Below, one piece after another: positions 47,300 to 55,071 of a DNA stretch of 64,000 nucleotides. Location of the stretch: contig NZ_WQDA01000005.1 of assembly GCF_013032855.1 (NCBI RefSeq), positions 310,001-374,000 of the forward strand. The letters are read 5' to 3'. Under the pieces are notes generated by a model, which was not told the DNA's origin, made no database searches, and saw only the letters and a list, made by a program, of their open reading frames with translations. The DNA is from Ruegeria arenilitoris. GTDB taxonomy: Bacteria; Pseudomonadota; Alphaproteobacteria; Rhodobacterales; Rhodobacteraceae. Made by a program: the position numbers and the translations under genes. The stretch's first letter is position 1, and the number at the start of each line of letters is the position of its first letter.

Positions 47300-47324
47300 A
47301 ACGCGCCAAACGCGAGCTGGTTCC
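47300..47324 (-). promoter_or_regulatory. EcfG-type promoter of csbD
   Basis: Minus strand: GGAAC (47324-47320), 16-base spacer, CGTT (47303-47300). Confidence 0.86.
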
Positions 47325-47415
47325 GGGCGGCGGCGTTTTTTCTGCAACTGACAACGTGCAAGGGCGATCTGACGGTATCCGAACTGGGTCCACCGTGGCG
47401 TTCGAACTGGTCTTG

Positions 47416-47440
47416 GGAACAATCTCGCCGGCCATGCGTT
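47416..47440 (+). promoter_or_regulatory. EcfG-type promoter of the 47475-50131 membrane operon
   Basis: GGAAC (47416-47420), 16-base spacer, CGTT (47437-47440), 34 bases before the ATG at 47475. Confidence 0.86.
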
Positions 47441-47474
47441 GGGTGACCGAGACCTCAACACAGGAGATCGAACC

Positions 47475-47984
47475 ATGCCACGTCGAACTGAGACCACGGA
47501 GAAGGCAAAAGCCCATGCCCAAGATTTGGCCGACAAGGTTAAGGACACCGTGACCGCAGAGGCCTCGGCCCGGGCCGAAGCCTTGAAAGACAGCGCAGCG
47601 CAGGAGGCTGAGAGTGCCGCTCATGCAGCCGACGCAGCTGCCGATGCATTGCCCGACCAATCTGTGCAGCATCAGGTCCTGTCGAGGATTGCGGACAACA
47701 TGGAGACCGTGGCTGGGCAGGTGCGCTCTGCCGATTTGGCCAGTGTGAGCCGAAAGGTCTCTGATTTCGCCCAGCAAAACCCGCTGTTGTTCGTCGGATC
47801 GGTTGCCCTGGCCGGGTTTGCCGCAGCCCGTTTTCTGAGCGCGCGCAATACGGGCGCGGCTCAATCCGCATCTTTTGGTGCAGATCCTTGGGAAATTGAT
47901 CCGTCGCCGCTGCATGGGACTTCGGTCGATACGTCGGGCCACACCAGCGCGCTGGCTCGGATGAATGGTGGCCGCGATGCATAA
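47475..47984 (+). CDS. Alanine-rich membrane-anchored stress protein
   Basis: This 169-aa protein has a long Ala/Glu/Lys-rich helical region (residues 5-90), then a transmembrane helix near 105-125 (NPLLFVGSVALAGFAAARFL) and a polar tail. It resembles DUF883/DUF3618-type proteins without a clear family match. CAGGAGA precedes the ATG. It is first in a four-gene operon driven by an EcfG-type promoter. Its stop overlaps the next start by 8 bases. Confidence 0.75.
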   Translation: MPRRTETTEKAKAHAQDLADKVKDTVTAEASARAEALKDSAAQEAESAAHAADAAADALPDQSVQHQVLSRIADNMETVAGQVRSADLASVSRKVSDFAQQNPLLFVGSVALAGFAAARFLSARNTGAAQSASFGADPWEIDPSPLHGTSVDTSGHTSALARMNGGRDA

Positions 47985-48375
47985 CCCCAACGATCTGCGA
48001 TCGGCACCGGGGCTGTTGGCAAACGCGCTCAAACATCTGTCGGGTTTGCTTCAGGCTGAGGCGAAGCTAGCCAAGGAGGAGTTGTCCCGAAACTTGACGC
48101 GAGCGGGCGTAGGGCTGGCCTGCATTGGCATTGCTCTGATCCTGTTGATGATCGCGCTGAACCTCATGGCCACAGCCCTAGTCGCGTATATCGCCGCCAA
48201 TGGATTGTCGGCGGGTATGGCCTCGTTGCTCGTTGGCGCGGGCTTGGCACTGGCTGCTGCGTGCCTGGCGCTTTTTGGCCAGTCCCGCATGTCCGCCACC
48301 GCGCTGGTCCCCGAGAAAGCCATGAAAAACCTGCAGCGCGACATCGAAGCGATGAAGGAGTCGACCCATGTCTGA
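47977..48375 (+). CDS. Phage-holin-superfamily-like (holin-X type) membrane protein
   Basis: This 132-aa protein has a short amphipathic start, KEELSRNLTRAGVGLACIGIALILLMIALNLM as the first transmembrane helix, and a second one AGMASLLVGAGLALAAACLALFG. This is the layout of the Actinobacterial Holin-X/YqjE-type family, named for similarity rather than lysis function. The start ATG (47977) overlaps the previous stop; its own stop overlaps the next start by 8 bases. Neighbours with DUF3618 suggest an envelope-associated complex. Confidence 0.78.
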   Translation: MHNPNDLRSAPGLLANALKHLSGLLQAEAKLAKEELSRNLTRAGVGLACIGIALILLMIALNLMATALVAYIAANGLSAGMASLLVGAGLALAAACLALFGQSRMSATALVPEKAMKNLQRDIEAMKESTHV

Positions 48376-49129
48376 CCTGACACCCCTTGAGACGCAGATC
48401 GCATATGAACGCAGCGCCCTTGCGCGCTCGCTGAACGCTCTGTCGGATACGCTGGCGCCGCAGCGCCTGGCAGACGAGGCGAAATCGTCGCTTGAAGCCT
48501 ATGGTGGGCAGATCGGTGCGCAGCTCTGGTCCGCGGCTCGAAAAAACCCGGCCGCCTTCGCTCTGTTCGGTGCAGGGGCAGCCCTTTTGGTTGCGGGCCC
48601 CGGGTCCGGCGCAAAAAGCACCCAATCCCCGCCCCAGGCCGTACCTCCGCAGCAGGCCTTCAACGGGTTTGATCAGCGTGTCGCCGACGCCGACAGCCGC
48701 ATGAAACAGGAGATGACCGGAATGACTGAACACAGCCAATCTGCCAGCGTGCTGTCCGCCGCCTTGGACCGTGGTCTGGACAAGCTGTCCCCCCAATCCC
48801 GTGCCCGGGTGATCGAGGCGCGCAAGGCCGCAATCAGTGCGCAGCAAGCGGTCGAGAAGCGTGCGCGGAAGGCGGCGAAGGCCTCGCAAACCTTCGTTCA
48901 TGATCAGCCGCTGGCGGCCGGAGCATTAGCGCTGGGCGTAGGTATTCTGGCTGGCGCTCTGCTGCCCAACACCCGCAAAGAGGACGAGTTGCTGGGCCAT
49001 CGGCGCGATCAGCTGATGCGACAGGCCCAACGGGTTTTGAACGAAGAACTGGACAAACTGCATGCCGCGGCCAACGCACGGCTGGATGAGGCCGCTGATC
49101 GGGCCTCTGACGCTTTGCGCAGTCAGTGA
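48368..49129 (+). CDS. DUF3618 membrane protein
   Basis: This 253-aa protein starts with LETQIAYERSALARSLNALSDTLAPQRLADEA, the DUF3618 signature, followed by a first transmembrane segment near residues 62-82 (FALFGAGAALLVAGPG). A central helical region and a second membrane segment near 185-205 (AAGALALGVGILAGALL) come next, then a basic coiled tail. It is the third gene of the operon; its ATG overlaps the previous gene and the next gene starts 9 bases after its stop. Members associate with YqjE-like proteins in stress conditions. Confidence 0.8.
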   Translation: MSDLTPLETQIAYERSALARSLNALSDTLAPQRLADEAKSSLEAYGGQIGAQLWSAARKNPAAFALFGAGAALLVAGPGSGAKSTQSPPQAVPPQQAFNGFDQRVADADSRMKQEMTGMTEHSQSASVLSAALDRGLDKLSPQSRARVIEARKAAISAQQAVEKRARKAAKASQTFVHDQPLAAGALALGVGILAGALLPNTRKEDELLGHRRDQLMRQAQRVLNEELDKLHAAANARLDEAADRASDALRSQ

Positions 49130-49138
49130 AGCGCACCC

Positions 49139-50131
49139 ATGCAAACTGCTCTCAGCTCTCCATCGGCCCTGCGTGCGATGCTGGCGATCCTGACCGGGAT
49201 TGCCATCATCACCGCTTTGTACCTGGCCCGGTCGATCGTTGCGCCGATCACCTTCGCTTTGGTTTTGGGGGTCGTGGTTGCCCCGCTTGCGGACAAGCTT
49301 GAGAAGGTCGGTTGCCCGCGTGTGATATCCGCCTCGGCACTGCTGTTCGTGACCAGCACCGTCATCGTCGCGGCATTCCTTCTGCTTGAACCATTGCTGT
49401 CCACGCTGGTCGAACAGTTGCCTGCCATCAAACGCGAGTTGCGCTCTTGGGTCGCCGCGATGTCCGAGTTCATTCGGGGTATCGAAACGCTTGGACGCGA
49501 GATCGAGGAAACCGTCGGCGCCGATGGGGCAGCGGAAACGGAGTCCGCCCTTCCGTCAGTGATGGATGCCTTGTGGCTGGCGCCCAATTTCGGATCAAAG
49601 ATCCTGATTTTCATCGGCACGCTCTTCTTTTTCGTTTTGACCCGACCCGAGCTCTATGCCGCAGCCGGCCCGTTGACGGAGCGGCTGTATCTGGCCGACC
49701 GCGCGGTCTATCGCTATTTCGCTGCCGTGACGTTGGTCAATATCGGCCTCGGGACTGTTACGGCCGTGGCCTTGGGGCTGATCGGCATCAATGACGCCGT
49801 GGTCTGGGGGGTGGCCGCCGGCCTTCTGAATTTTGTGCTGTATCTCGGCCCGCTGATGATACTGACCGGCCTTCTGATCGCCGGCTTAACCCAGTTCGGC
49901 GGAGCCGCGGCCCTGTTGCCCCCCCTGATTTTCCTGGCGATCAATCTGTCCGAGGCACAATTCGTAACACCCGCCTTCGTCGGCCAACGTCTGCAGGTGA
50001 ACCCGCTGGTCGTATTCATCGCCATCATCTTTGGGCTTTGGCTGTGGGGACCGGTCGGCGCCATCGTCGCGCTGCCGATCCTGCTGTGGTTCGGTGTTTT
50101 GATGCACCCCAAGGTCATGAGCCCGGTCTAG
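49139..50131 (+). CDS. AI-2E-family transporter
   Basis: This 330-aa integral membrane protein has about eight helices. Helices one and two are ALRAMLAILTGIAIITALYL and IVAPITFALVLGVVVAPLA; the signature DAVVWGVAAGLLNFVLYLGPLM and the C-terminal PVGAIVALPILLWFGVLM follow. The AI-2E (YdiK/PerM) family is broadly named after an exporter of autoinducer-2, but members also export Na+/Li+ or other compounds. It is last in the EcfG-type operon and convergent with the PLD gene. Confidence 0.85.
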   Translation: MQTALSSPSALRAMLAILTGIAIITALYLARSIVAPITFALVLGVVVAPLADKLEKVGCPRVISASALLFVTSTVIVAAFLLLEPLLSTLVEQLPAIKRELRSWVAAMSEFIRGIETLGREIEETVGADGAAETESALPSVMDALWLAPNFGSKILIFIGTLFFFVLTRPELYAAAGPLTERLYLADRAVYRYFAAVTLVNIGLGTVTAVALGLIGINDAVVWGVAAGLLNFVLYLGPLMILTGLLIAGLTQFGGAAALLPPLIFLAINLSEAQFVTPAFVGQRLQVNPLVVFIAIIFGLWLWGPVGAIVALPILLWFGVLMHPKVMSPV

Positions 50132-50136
50132 ACCAC

Positions 50137-51633
50137 CTAGACGATGTTTTCAGTTACCCCTGGCAGCGGTTGCCGCATATCGCGCGCAACGTCTGCGTCA
50201 TGCGGGACCAGGAAACCGCTGCGCGCTTCGGGGCGCCGCACGCCGTTGGCCTGAACCTCTCGCCCCCACCAGTCGAACGTGGCATCGGGCTCGATCTGTC
50301 TGCGCAGATCGTCCGAGAACCACCAATGGTCCACCAAGGCCTGCCGCAGAACCGCGACCCGCTGCCGGGCGGTGATCCGAAGGGCGACCTCTGTGTCCCA
50401 CCGCAAAGACCGTCCGTTCAGGTTGGCGGACCCGACCAGGGCATGGCTGTCATCCACCACCAGAACTTTGTTGTGAACGTGAATGATCGGAGACCCGCTC
50501 AGAACTTCAGCGCTGGCATCAGCCCCACTGGCCGAAATCGGTTGGACCGGGGTCGACACCGAAACCCGGTTTTGGAACCCCTGCTGGATGATCTGCAGGC
50601 ATTTGGCCTGCAGGTCCAAACCGTATTGCGCGTCCAGTCCGTCATGCCCGCCAAAGGCCACTTCCTCGGGCAAGGCTGGCAGAACAAGCACCAGTTTCAG
50701 ATCCTGCTTGGAATGGCCCACCTCAGCCAAGGCGTCGGCCAGCCGGGTTGATCTGAAATACTGGGTCTCGATGTGCAGAAGTTGCCGCGCCGCTTGAAAG
50801 GCAGCGATGTGCTCATCCTCGATTTCATGCGCGATGGTCTTTGGCGACAACCGCCAGAACGCAAACCGGCGCGGGCTGGACAGGGTACGGCGCAGATGGG
50901 TCGGTCGGGGGTCAGGTTGTCCGGTTGCGATTTCCTGTTCGAACCGGTCGATATGGCGCGCGGCTTCGGCGGCCTCGGGTCCGCGGACCAGCAATTGAAC
51001 GTCTGACCAGGTGTTCTTGGCCAGACGATCGTGATCCGGCGTGTCAAAGCGCCTTTCGTTCAAGTCCAATCCGCCGAGGTAGCAGACCTCATTGTCGATC
51101 ACGGCGACTTTCTGATGGTGCGACACGGTGTGAAGCCGGGGCAACATGTCCGACCCCAGCCGTACCGCCTGCCGTTCGCGTCGTTCGCGGGACAGTTCCT
51201 GCATCCGCTGCGCCTTTTTTCGCAAAACCGCGGGCAACAGCGTGGCCCAAGGCAATGCGCCGGCCTGCGCGGGATGCATGGACACGCGAACGCTCAAGCG
51301 CGCGGCCAGATCTGGGCCAAGGATTTCCGCAAGCGCAATTGCCTGCCGTTTGGTGCGCCAGCTCAGTTCGTGCAACTCGGTCGCAAAGATCGGATCGAAA
51401 TCGCTGATGACCAGATGAAACGAGACACCCTTGCGGATGACATGCTCGATCAGGTCAAACCAGGTATCGCCAATCCGGCGCGCCTCATCGCTGCGCAGCC
51501 GTGTCATGAAATCGAATATCCGAAAACTTGCCTTGATCTGGTGCCGGGCCTCCAGAACCGCTTTTTCCAAGGCGGGCCAGGCTTGCTCGGCCGTGATCAG
51601 GACCTCAAAGTCATTCTGCTGCGGCACGGGCAT
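50137..51633 (-). CDS. Phospholipase D-family protein
   Basis: This 498-aa protein has two HKD motifs: SHHQKVAVIDNEVCYLGGLDLNE near residue 170 and HVHNKVLVVDDSHALVGSANLNGRSL near 385. There are no N-terminal membrane helices. The organisation resembles bacterial PLD or cardiolipin synthase-like enzymes that hydrolyse or transfer phosphatidyl groups. I use the ATG at 51633 with GAGAGG 5 bases upstream; it overlaps the histidine kinase end by 23 bases. It is the last gene of the nepR-ecfG-kinase operon. Confidence 0.88.
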   Translation of the reverse strand: MPVPQQNDFEVLITAEQAWPALEKAVLEARHQIKASFRIFDFMTRLRSDEARRIGDTWFDLIEHVIRKGVSFHLVISDFDPIFATELHELSWRTKRQAIALAEILGPDLAARLSVRVSMHPAQAGALPWATLLPAVLRKKAQRMQELSRERRERQAVRLGSDMLPRLHTVSHHQKVAVIDNEVCYLGGLDLNERRFDTPDHDRLAKNTWSDVQLLVRGPEAAEAARHIDRFEQEIATGQPDPRPTHLRRTLSSPRRFAFWRLSPKTIAHEIEDEHIAAFQAARQLLHIETQYFRSTRLADALAEVGHSKQDLKLVLVLPALPEEVAFGGHDGLDAQYGLDLQAKCLQIIQQGFQNRVSVSTPVQPISASGADASAEVLSGSPIIHVHNKVLVVDDSHALVGSANLNGRSLRWDTEVALRITARQRVAVLRQALVDHWWFSDDLRRQIEPDATFDWWGREVQANGVRRPEARSGFLVPHDADVARDMRQPLPGVTENIV

Positions 51634-53371
51634 CACCGCCTCTCTCATCCGCAATGGTCTGTGGTTCGCTATCCCCTTCTACTTCGGCGATTTCGAACGT
51701 CACCTCATATACATAATGCGATGATGTCTCGGTTATGGTTTCGTAACCGTCCAATTGGCGAAGGAAGGCCTGCATCAGCCGTTGACCGATCCCGCCACTG
51801 TGGAACAAATCCGCACCGTCGTCTGTCTGCCCGCGCGTGTTGGAGATTTTCAGATGCAAGATGCTCTCCTCGGGTCGGGTTAATTCCACCGAGATTGTCG
51901 GCGGTCCGTCCTGCGGTACGCCTACGTATTTGACCGCGTTCGTCAGCGCCTCGGCCACCAGCATCGACATCGTGACGGCCTGATCCTGCCCCAGTTCGAC
52001 CGGCGCGATCCGGCAGTCGACCTCGACCACCTGACCCAGAATTGGCGGTCGATGCGCCAGTTCGGCCACCAAATGCCCGATGAGAGCCTCGGTGTTGATC
52101 GTCGTCATCTGCGAGTTCTGGTTCAAGGTTTGGTGCACCATGGCCAGGCCGCGAACCCGACGCTGCAACTGTTCCAGCAAGCGCCGGGCCTCGGGGGTTT
52201 CAGCCTTGCGCAAATGCATGTTCATGATCGAAGCGATCAGTTGCAGGTTGTTTTTGACACGATGGTGAACCTCGCGCAACAACAGCGTTTTTTCGACAAG
52301 ATCCCGTTCGTGCTGTGCCTCAGCCTCGCGGATCAACAAGACCATGCGGTTGAATGCAGTCTGGATTTGCTGAAACTCCTGCGGCGCGCCCGCAAGGCTT
52401 TCAATCGGGTCGCGCTCGCCCAAGGCAAAGCGACGAACGGCGGAACGCAAGCTGTCGAGATGCCGGATCACCAATCGATGCAGGCCCCACAGGGCAACTC
52501 CCAGTCCGGTAACCCACATCAGGATGGGAAACGCAATGGTCAGGGCCGTACTGCCTGCACCAACAGAGGCCAGAGCCGCCTCGCGCGGCCAACTGCCGAT
52601 TACGGCAACTTCGCCCGGAATGATGGTGGCAACTGCAAAAACCCGATCCTCGCCTCCGACCGTCTTGGCGGAAAAGGTCTTGCCGGAACTGGACAGAACC
52701 AACAGATTTTCCTGCACGGGCGGCAGGAATTGCTGGACCGCGTCCAGGCCGACATTTGACGACAGCACTTCTCCGGTCGCGTCGAAAAGGGCGATGACGA
52801 CGTCGCTGTCAATGTTGCCAACATCCAAGGGCGTCCGCGCCAACGCATGCGGTATCGAGATGGAAACGAACCCCACAAGTTCGGTCCTGTTAAGGACCGG
52901 CTGGGTCACGATGATCACCGATTGCCCGGTCGCCGCGCCGGCACGATTGACAGAAAACGTAAGCTGCGGATTTTCCGAGATCTGCCCGAAACCGGGCGCG
53001 TCCGACAAATCGATGGCTCGCTCGACGGTCGAGCAGGCCATGACCCCGTTTGGCTGAATAAACCCGGCAAATACGAACTCGGGCTGGCGTTCGACGAACC
53101 GGCGCATGAGGTCCGAACAAGCAGCATTGTCCAAGCCTCCCTCGGCAAGCGCGGCTGTGAGTCCCGAACTTGCACCAACAGCTTTCTGCAGAAGCTCCCG
53201 TTCCCGGCTGGCAGCCTCAATCGTGCGCGCCAGCACTGAGGCCCGCGATCTTTCGTCGGCCTCGGTAATAACAGCGCGTGTCTGCAATACCGCAATCAGC
53301 CCTAGCGGCAGAAGCGCCAAGGTGACCAGCGCGGCAAGATAAACGGTCAGGCTGCGCGGCTTCGCATCCAT
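51611..53371 (-). CDS. Sensor histidine kinase (HisKA_2 type), general stress response
   Basis: This 586-aa protein has a transmembrane helix near 11-30, an extracytoplasmic sensor domain (31-272), a second helix near 275-297, a HAMP-like linker, and a HisKA_2 dimerisation domain with LLLREVHHRVKNNLQ (His369/His370), followed by an HATPase domain. HisKA_2 kinases phosphorylate PhyR-type receivers in alphaproteobacteria. The ATG is 6 bases after the ecfG stop, which supports an operon. It is the likely PhyR kinase. The signal sensed is unknown. Confidence 0.9.
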   Translation of the reverse strand: MDAKPRSLTVYLAALVTLALLPLGLIAVLQTRAVITEADERSRASVLARTIEAASRERELLQKAVGASSGLTAALAEGGLDNAACSDLMRRFVERQPEFVFAGFIQPNGVMACSTVERAIDLSDAPGFGQISENPQLTFSVNRAGAATGQSVIIVTQPVLNRTELVGFVSISIPHALARTPLDVGNIDSDVVIALFDATGEVLSSNVGLDAVQQFLPPVQENLLVLSSSGKTFSAKTVGGEDRVFAVATIIPGEVAVIGSWPREAALASVGAGSTALTIAFPILMWVTGLGVALWGLHRLVIRHLDSLRSAVRRFALGERDPIESLAGAPQEFQQIQTAFNRMVLLIREAEAQHERDLVEKTLLLREVHHRVKNNLQLIASIMNMHLRKAETPEARRLLEQLQRRVRGLAMVHQTLNQNSQMTTINTEALIGHLVAELAHRPPILGQVVEVDCRIAPVELGQDQAVTMSMLVAEALTNAVKYVGVPQDGPPTISVELTRPEESILHLKISNTRGQTDDGADLFHSGGIGQRLMQAFLRQLDGYETITETSSHYVYEVTFEIAEVEGDSEPQTIADERGGDARAAAE

Positions 53372-53377
53372 TGATCG

Positions 53378-53923
53378 TCAGGCCGCCGGTTGCGTCTGAA
53401 CGATTGCCGCCGTTACCGCATCGGTCAATTCGATGGGTTCGTCATCTTCCAAATCCATCAGTTCGGCCAGTTGCGCGCGGGCCCGGTTCACCCGGCTTTT
53501 GATCGTTCCAAGGGCGACGCCGCACATCTCGGCTGCTTCCTCATAGGAAAACCCTTGTGCACCGACCAGCACCAACGCTTCGCGCTGCTCATCCGTCAAC
53601 TGCTCAAAAGCAACCGCAAAATCCTTCAAGGCCAAACGTCCGTCATGGTCGGGCTTCTGCGACAGGCTCTCCGCCATGACACCATCGATATCCTCGACCT
53701 CGCGCTTGCGTTTGCGGTGCAGAGAAAAATAGGTGTTCCGGACGATGGTGAACAGCCAAGCCCGCATGTTGGTGCCTTCTTGGAACGAGTCGATATTGCT
53801 CCATGCCTTAATCAATGCGTCCTGCACGATGTCATCGGCCGTGGCGCCGTTTCGGCACAAGCTGATCGCAAAGGCACGCATCGCGCCAATATGTTCGACG
53901 AGCTCTTCTCGCGGATCAACCAT
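53378..53923 (-). CDS. ecfG: General stress response sigma factor EcfG
   Basis: This 181-aa sigma-70 family ECF factor has region 2 (DDIVQDALIKAWSNIDSF, NMRAWLFTIVRNTYFSLHRKRKR) and region 4 (FEQLTDEQREALVLVGAQGFSYEEAAEMCGVALGTIKSRVNRARAQL). EcfG-type sigma factors recognise GGAAC-N16/17-CGTT; ten such sites lie in this window, including in front of this operon. The ATG at 53923 has GGGAGG upstream and overlaps nepR by 8 bases. EcfG is held by NepR until PhyR is phosphorylated. Confidence 0.95.
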   Translation of the reverse strand: MVDPREELVEHIGAMRAFAISLCRNGATADDIVQDALIKAWSNIDSFQEGTNMRAWLFTIVRNTYFSLHRKRKREVEDIDGVMAESLSQKPDHDGRLALKDFAVAFEQLTDEQREALVLVGAQGFSYEEAAEMCGVALGTIKSRVNRARAQLAELMDLEDDEPIELTDAVTAAIVQTQPAA

Positions 53924-54104
53924 CCGAGCCTCCCGTGTCACCGCTTTTGGAGACACTGGTCTGATTGCGCAGTTTTTCAAGAAGATCGACGAACCGGTCC
54001 GGAACCGGTTCGTTGGCAACCTCATCGAAAGCCCGCTTGAGGTTCTCGTCGATCCTTTGCTCTATTTCTTGCCGATGGCTTCGGCTTGGCTGTGGTTTTG
54101 TCAT
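53916..54104 (-). CDS. nepR: Anti-sigma factor NepR
   Basis: This 62-aa protein carries the NepR core IEQRIDENLKRAFDEVANEPVPDRFVDLLEKLR, with conserved NEPVPDRF. NepR binds EcfG and blocks it; phosphorylated PhyR sequesters NepR. I take the ATG at 54104, which starts right before the core. It overlaps ecfG by 8 bases, so the two are translationally coupled. The region before it holds the divergent EcfG promoters. Confidence 0.93.
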   Translation of the reverse strand: MTKPQPSRSHRQEIEQRIDENLKRAFDEVANEPVPDRFVDLLEKLRNQTSVSKSGDTGGSDG

Positions 54105-54132
54105 GGCATCATCAAAAATTTTTACTTTTGCT

Positions 54133-54158
54133 GGAACCATAACGCCCCAGTATGCGTT
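54133..54158 (+). promoter_or_regulatory. EcfG-type promoter of phyR
   Basis: GGAAC (54133-54137), 17-base spacer, CGTT (54155-54158), 39 bases before the ATG at 54198. It overlaps the minus-strand promoter at 54141-54165. Confidence 0.86.
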
Positions 54159-54165
54159 TGGTTCC
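54141..54165 (-). promoter_or_regulatory. EcfG-type promoter of nepR-ecfG
   Basis: Minus strand: GGAAC (54165-54161), 16-base spacer, CGTT (54144-54141), 36 bases before the nepR ATG. Shares 18 bases with the phyR promoter. Confidence 0.86.
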
Positions 54166-54197
54166 CGAGTTTAGAGAAAAAAATGAGGAAAACACAG

Positions 54198-55013
54198 ATG
54201 ACTGAGCTGACCGGAGTTTCCGTCGCAGATCAAATTGGCCCGCTCTTGCCGTTTCTGCGCCGTTATGCCCGTGCCCTCACCGGCTCACAGGACAGTGGCG
54301 ACGCCTACGCCGCAGCATCGCTTGAGGCGATCCTTGCAGATCCCGCCCAGTTCGATGCCGATCTCACGCCGCGTGTCGCGCTGTTTCGTGTTTTTCACGG
54401 TATCTGGTCAACGTCGGGAATGACCGTTGACGCCGATGGCGGCAGTTCCGACATTCAATCGCGCGCCCACGCCCAGTTGGCACGACTGACGCCGAACACG
54501 CGCGAGGCCTTGCTGCTGCGCACGGTCGAAGAGTTCTCGGTCAGCGATATCGCCGCGATCATGCAGATAGAACCCGCCGAGGCTCAGAAGCTGATCGAAA
54601 TCGCCTACGAGGAAATGGCCCGGCACACTTCTGGCCGCATTTTGATCATCGAAGACGAAGCAATCATCGCGATGGATCTTGAAACGATGGTGACCGACCT
54701 GGGCCACCGAGTCACTGGGGTCGCACGCACCGAGACGGCCGCCATTGACCTGGCCGAGCGCGAGCCGTTCGACTTGATCTTGTCGGACATCCAACTGGCG
54801 GACAAATCCAGCGGAATCGATGCGGTGAACCGCATCATTGCCCAGCACGGCGATTGCCCCGTCATTTTCATTACCGCTTTCCCCGAGCGCCTTCTGACGG
54901 GCAAAGGCCCCGAACCCGCCTTTTTGATTTCCAAACCATACACCGAAGAACAGGTCAAATCGGCCGTCAGCCAGGCCATGTTCTTTGCCTCTAGCGCCGT
55001 GATCGAGGTCTGA
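54198..55013 (+). CDS. phyR: Anti-anti-sigma response regulator PhyR
   Basis: This 271-aa protein has an N-terminal sigma-like domain (residues 9-140) that mimics EcfG, and a C-terminal receiver (146-270) with ILIIEDEAI, phospho-acceptor Asp197 in LSDIQLAD, and Lys in SKPYTEE. Phosphorylation opens PhyR so it binds NepR and frees EcfG. I choose the ATG at 54198 (AGGA upstream); ATG 54183 is an alternative. It is divergent from nepR and followed by the MscS gene. Confidence 0.95.
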   Translation: MTELTGVSVADQIGPLLPFLRRYARALTGSQDSGDAYAAASLEAILADPAQFDADLTPRVALFRVFHGIWSTSGMTVDADGGSSDIQSRAHAQLARLTPNTREALLLRTVEEFSVSDIAAIMQIEPAEAQKLIEIAYEEMARHTSGRILIIEDEAIIAMDLETMVTDLGHRVTGVARTETAAIDLAEREPFDLILSDIQLADKSSGIDAVNRIIAQHGDCPVIFITAFPERLLTGKGPEPAFLISKPYTEEQVKSAVSQAMFFASSAVIEV

Positions 55014-55071
55014 CGCGGCAGGGCCGCGCTGCAAGACACCCAAACTCAGGCGATGAAATTCGAGGAACACC

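Noticed and set aside
52052..52759. Plus-strand frame within the histidine kinase gene
   Set aside because: Shadow of the kinase; no domain or ribosome site.
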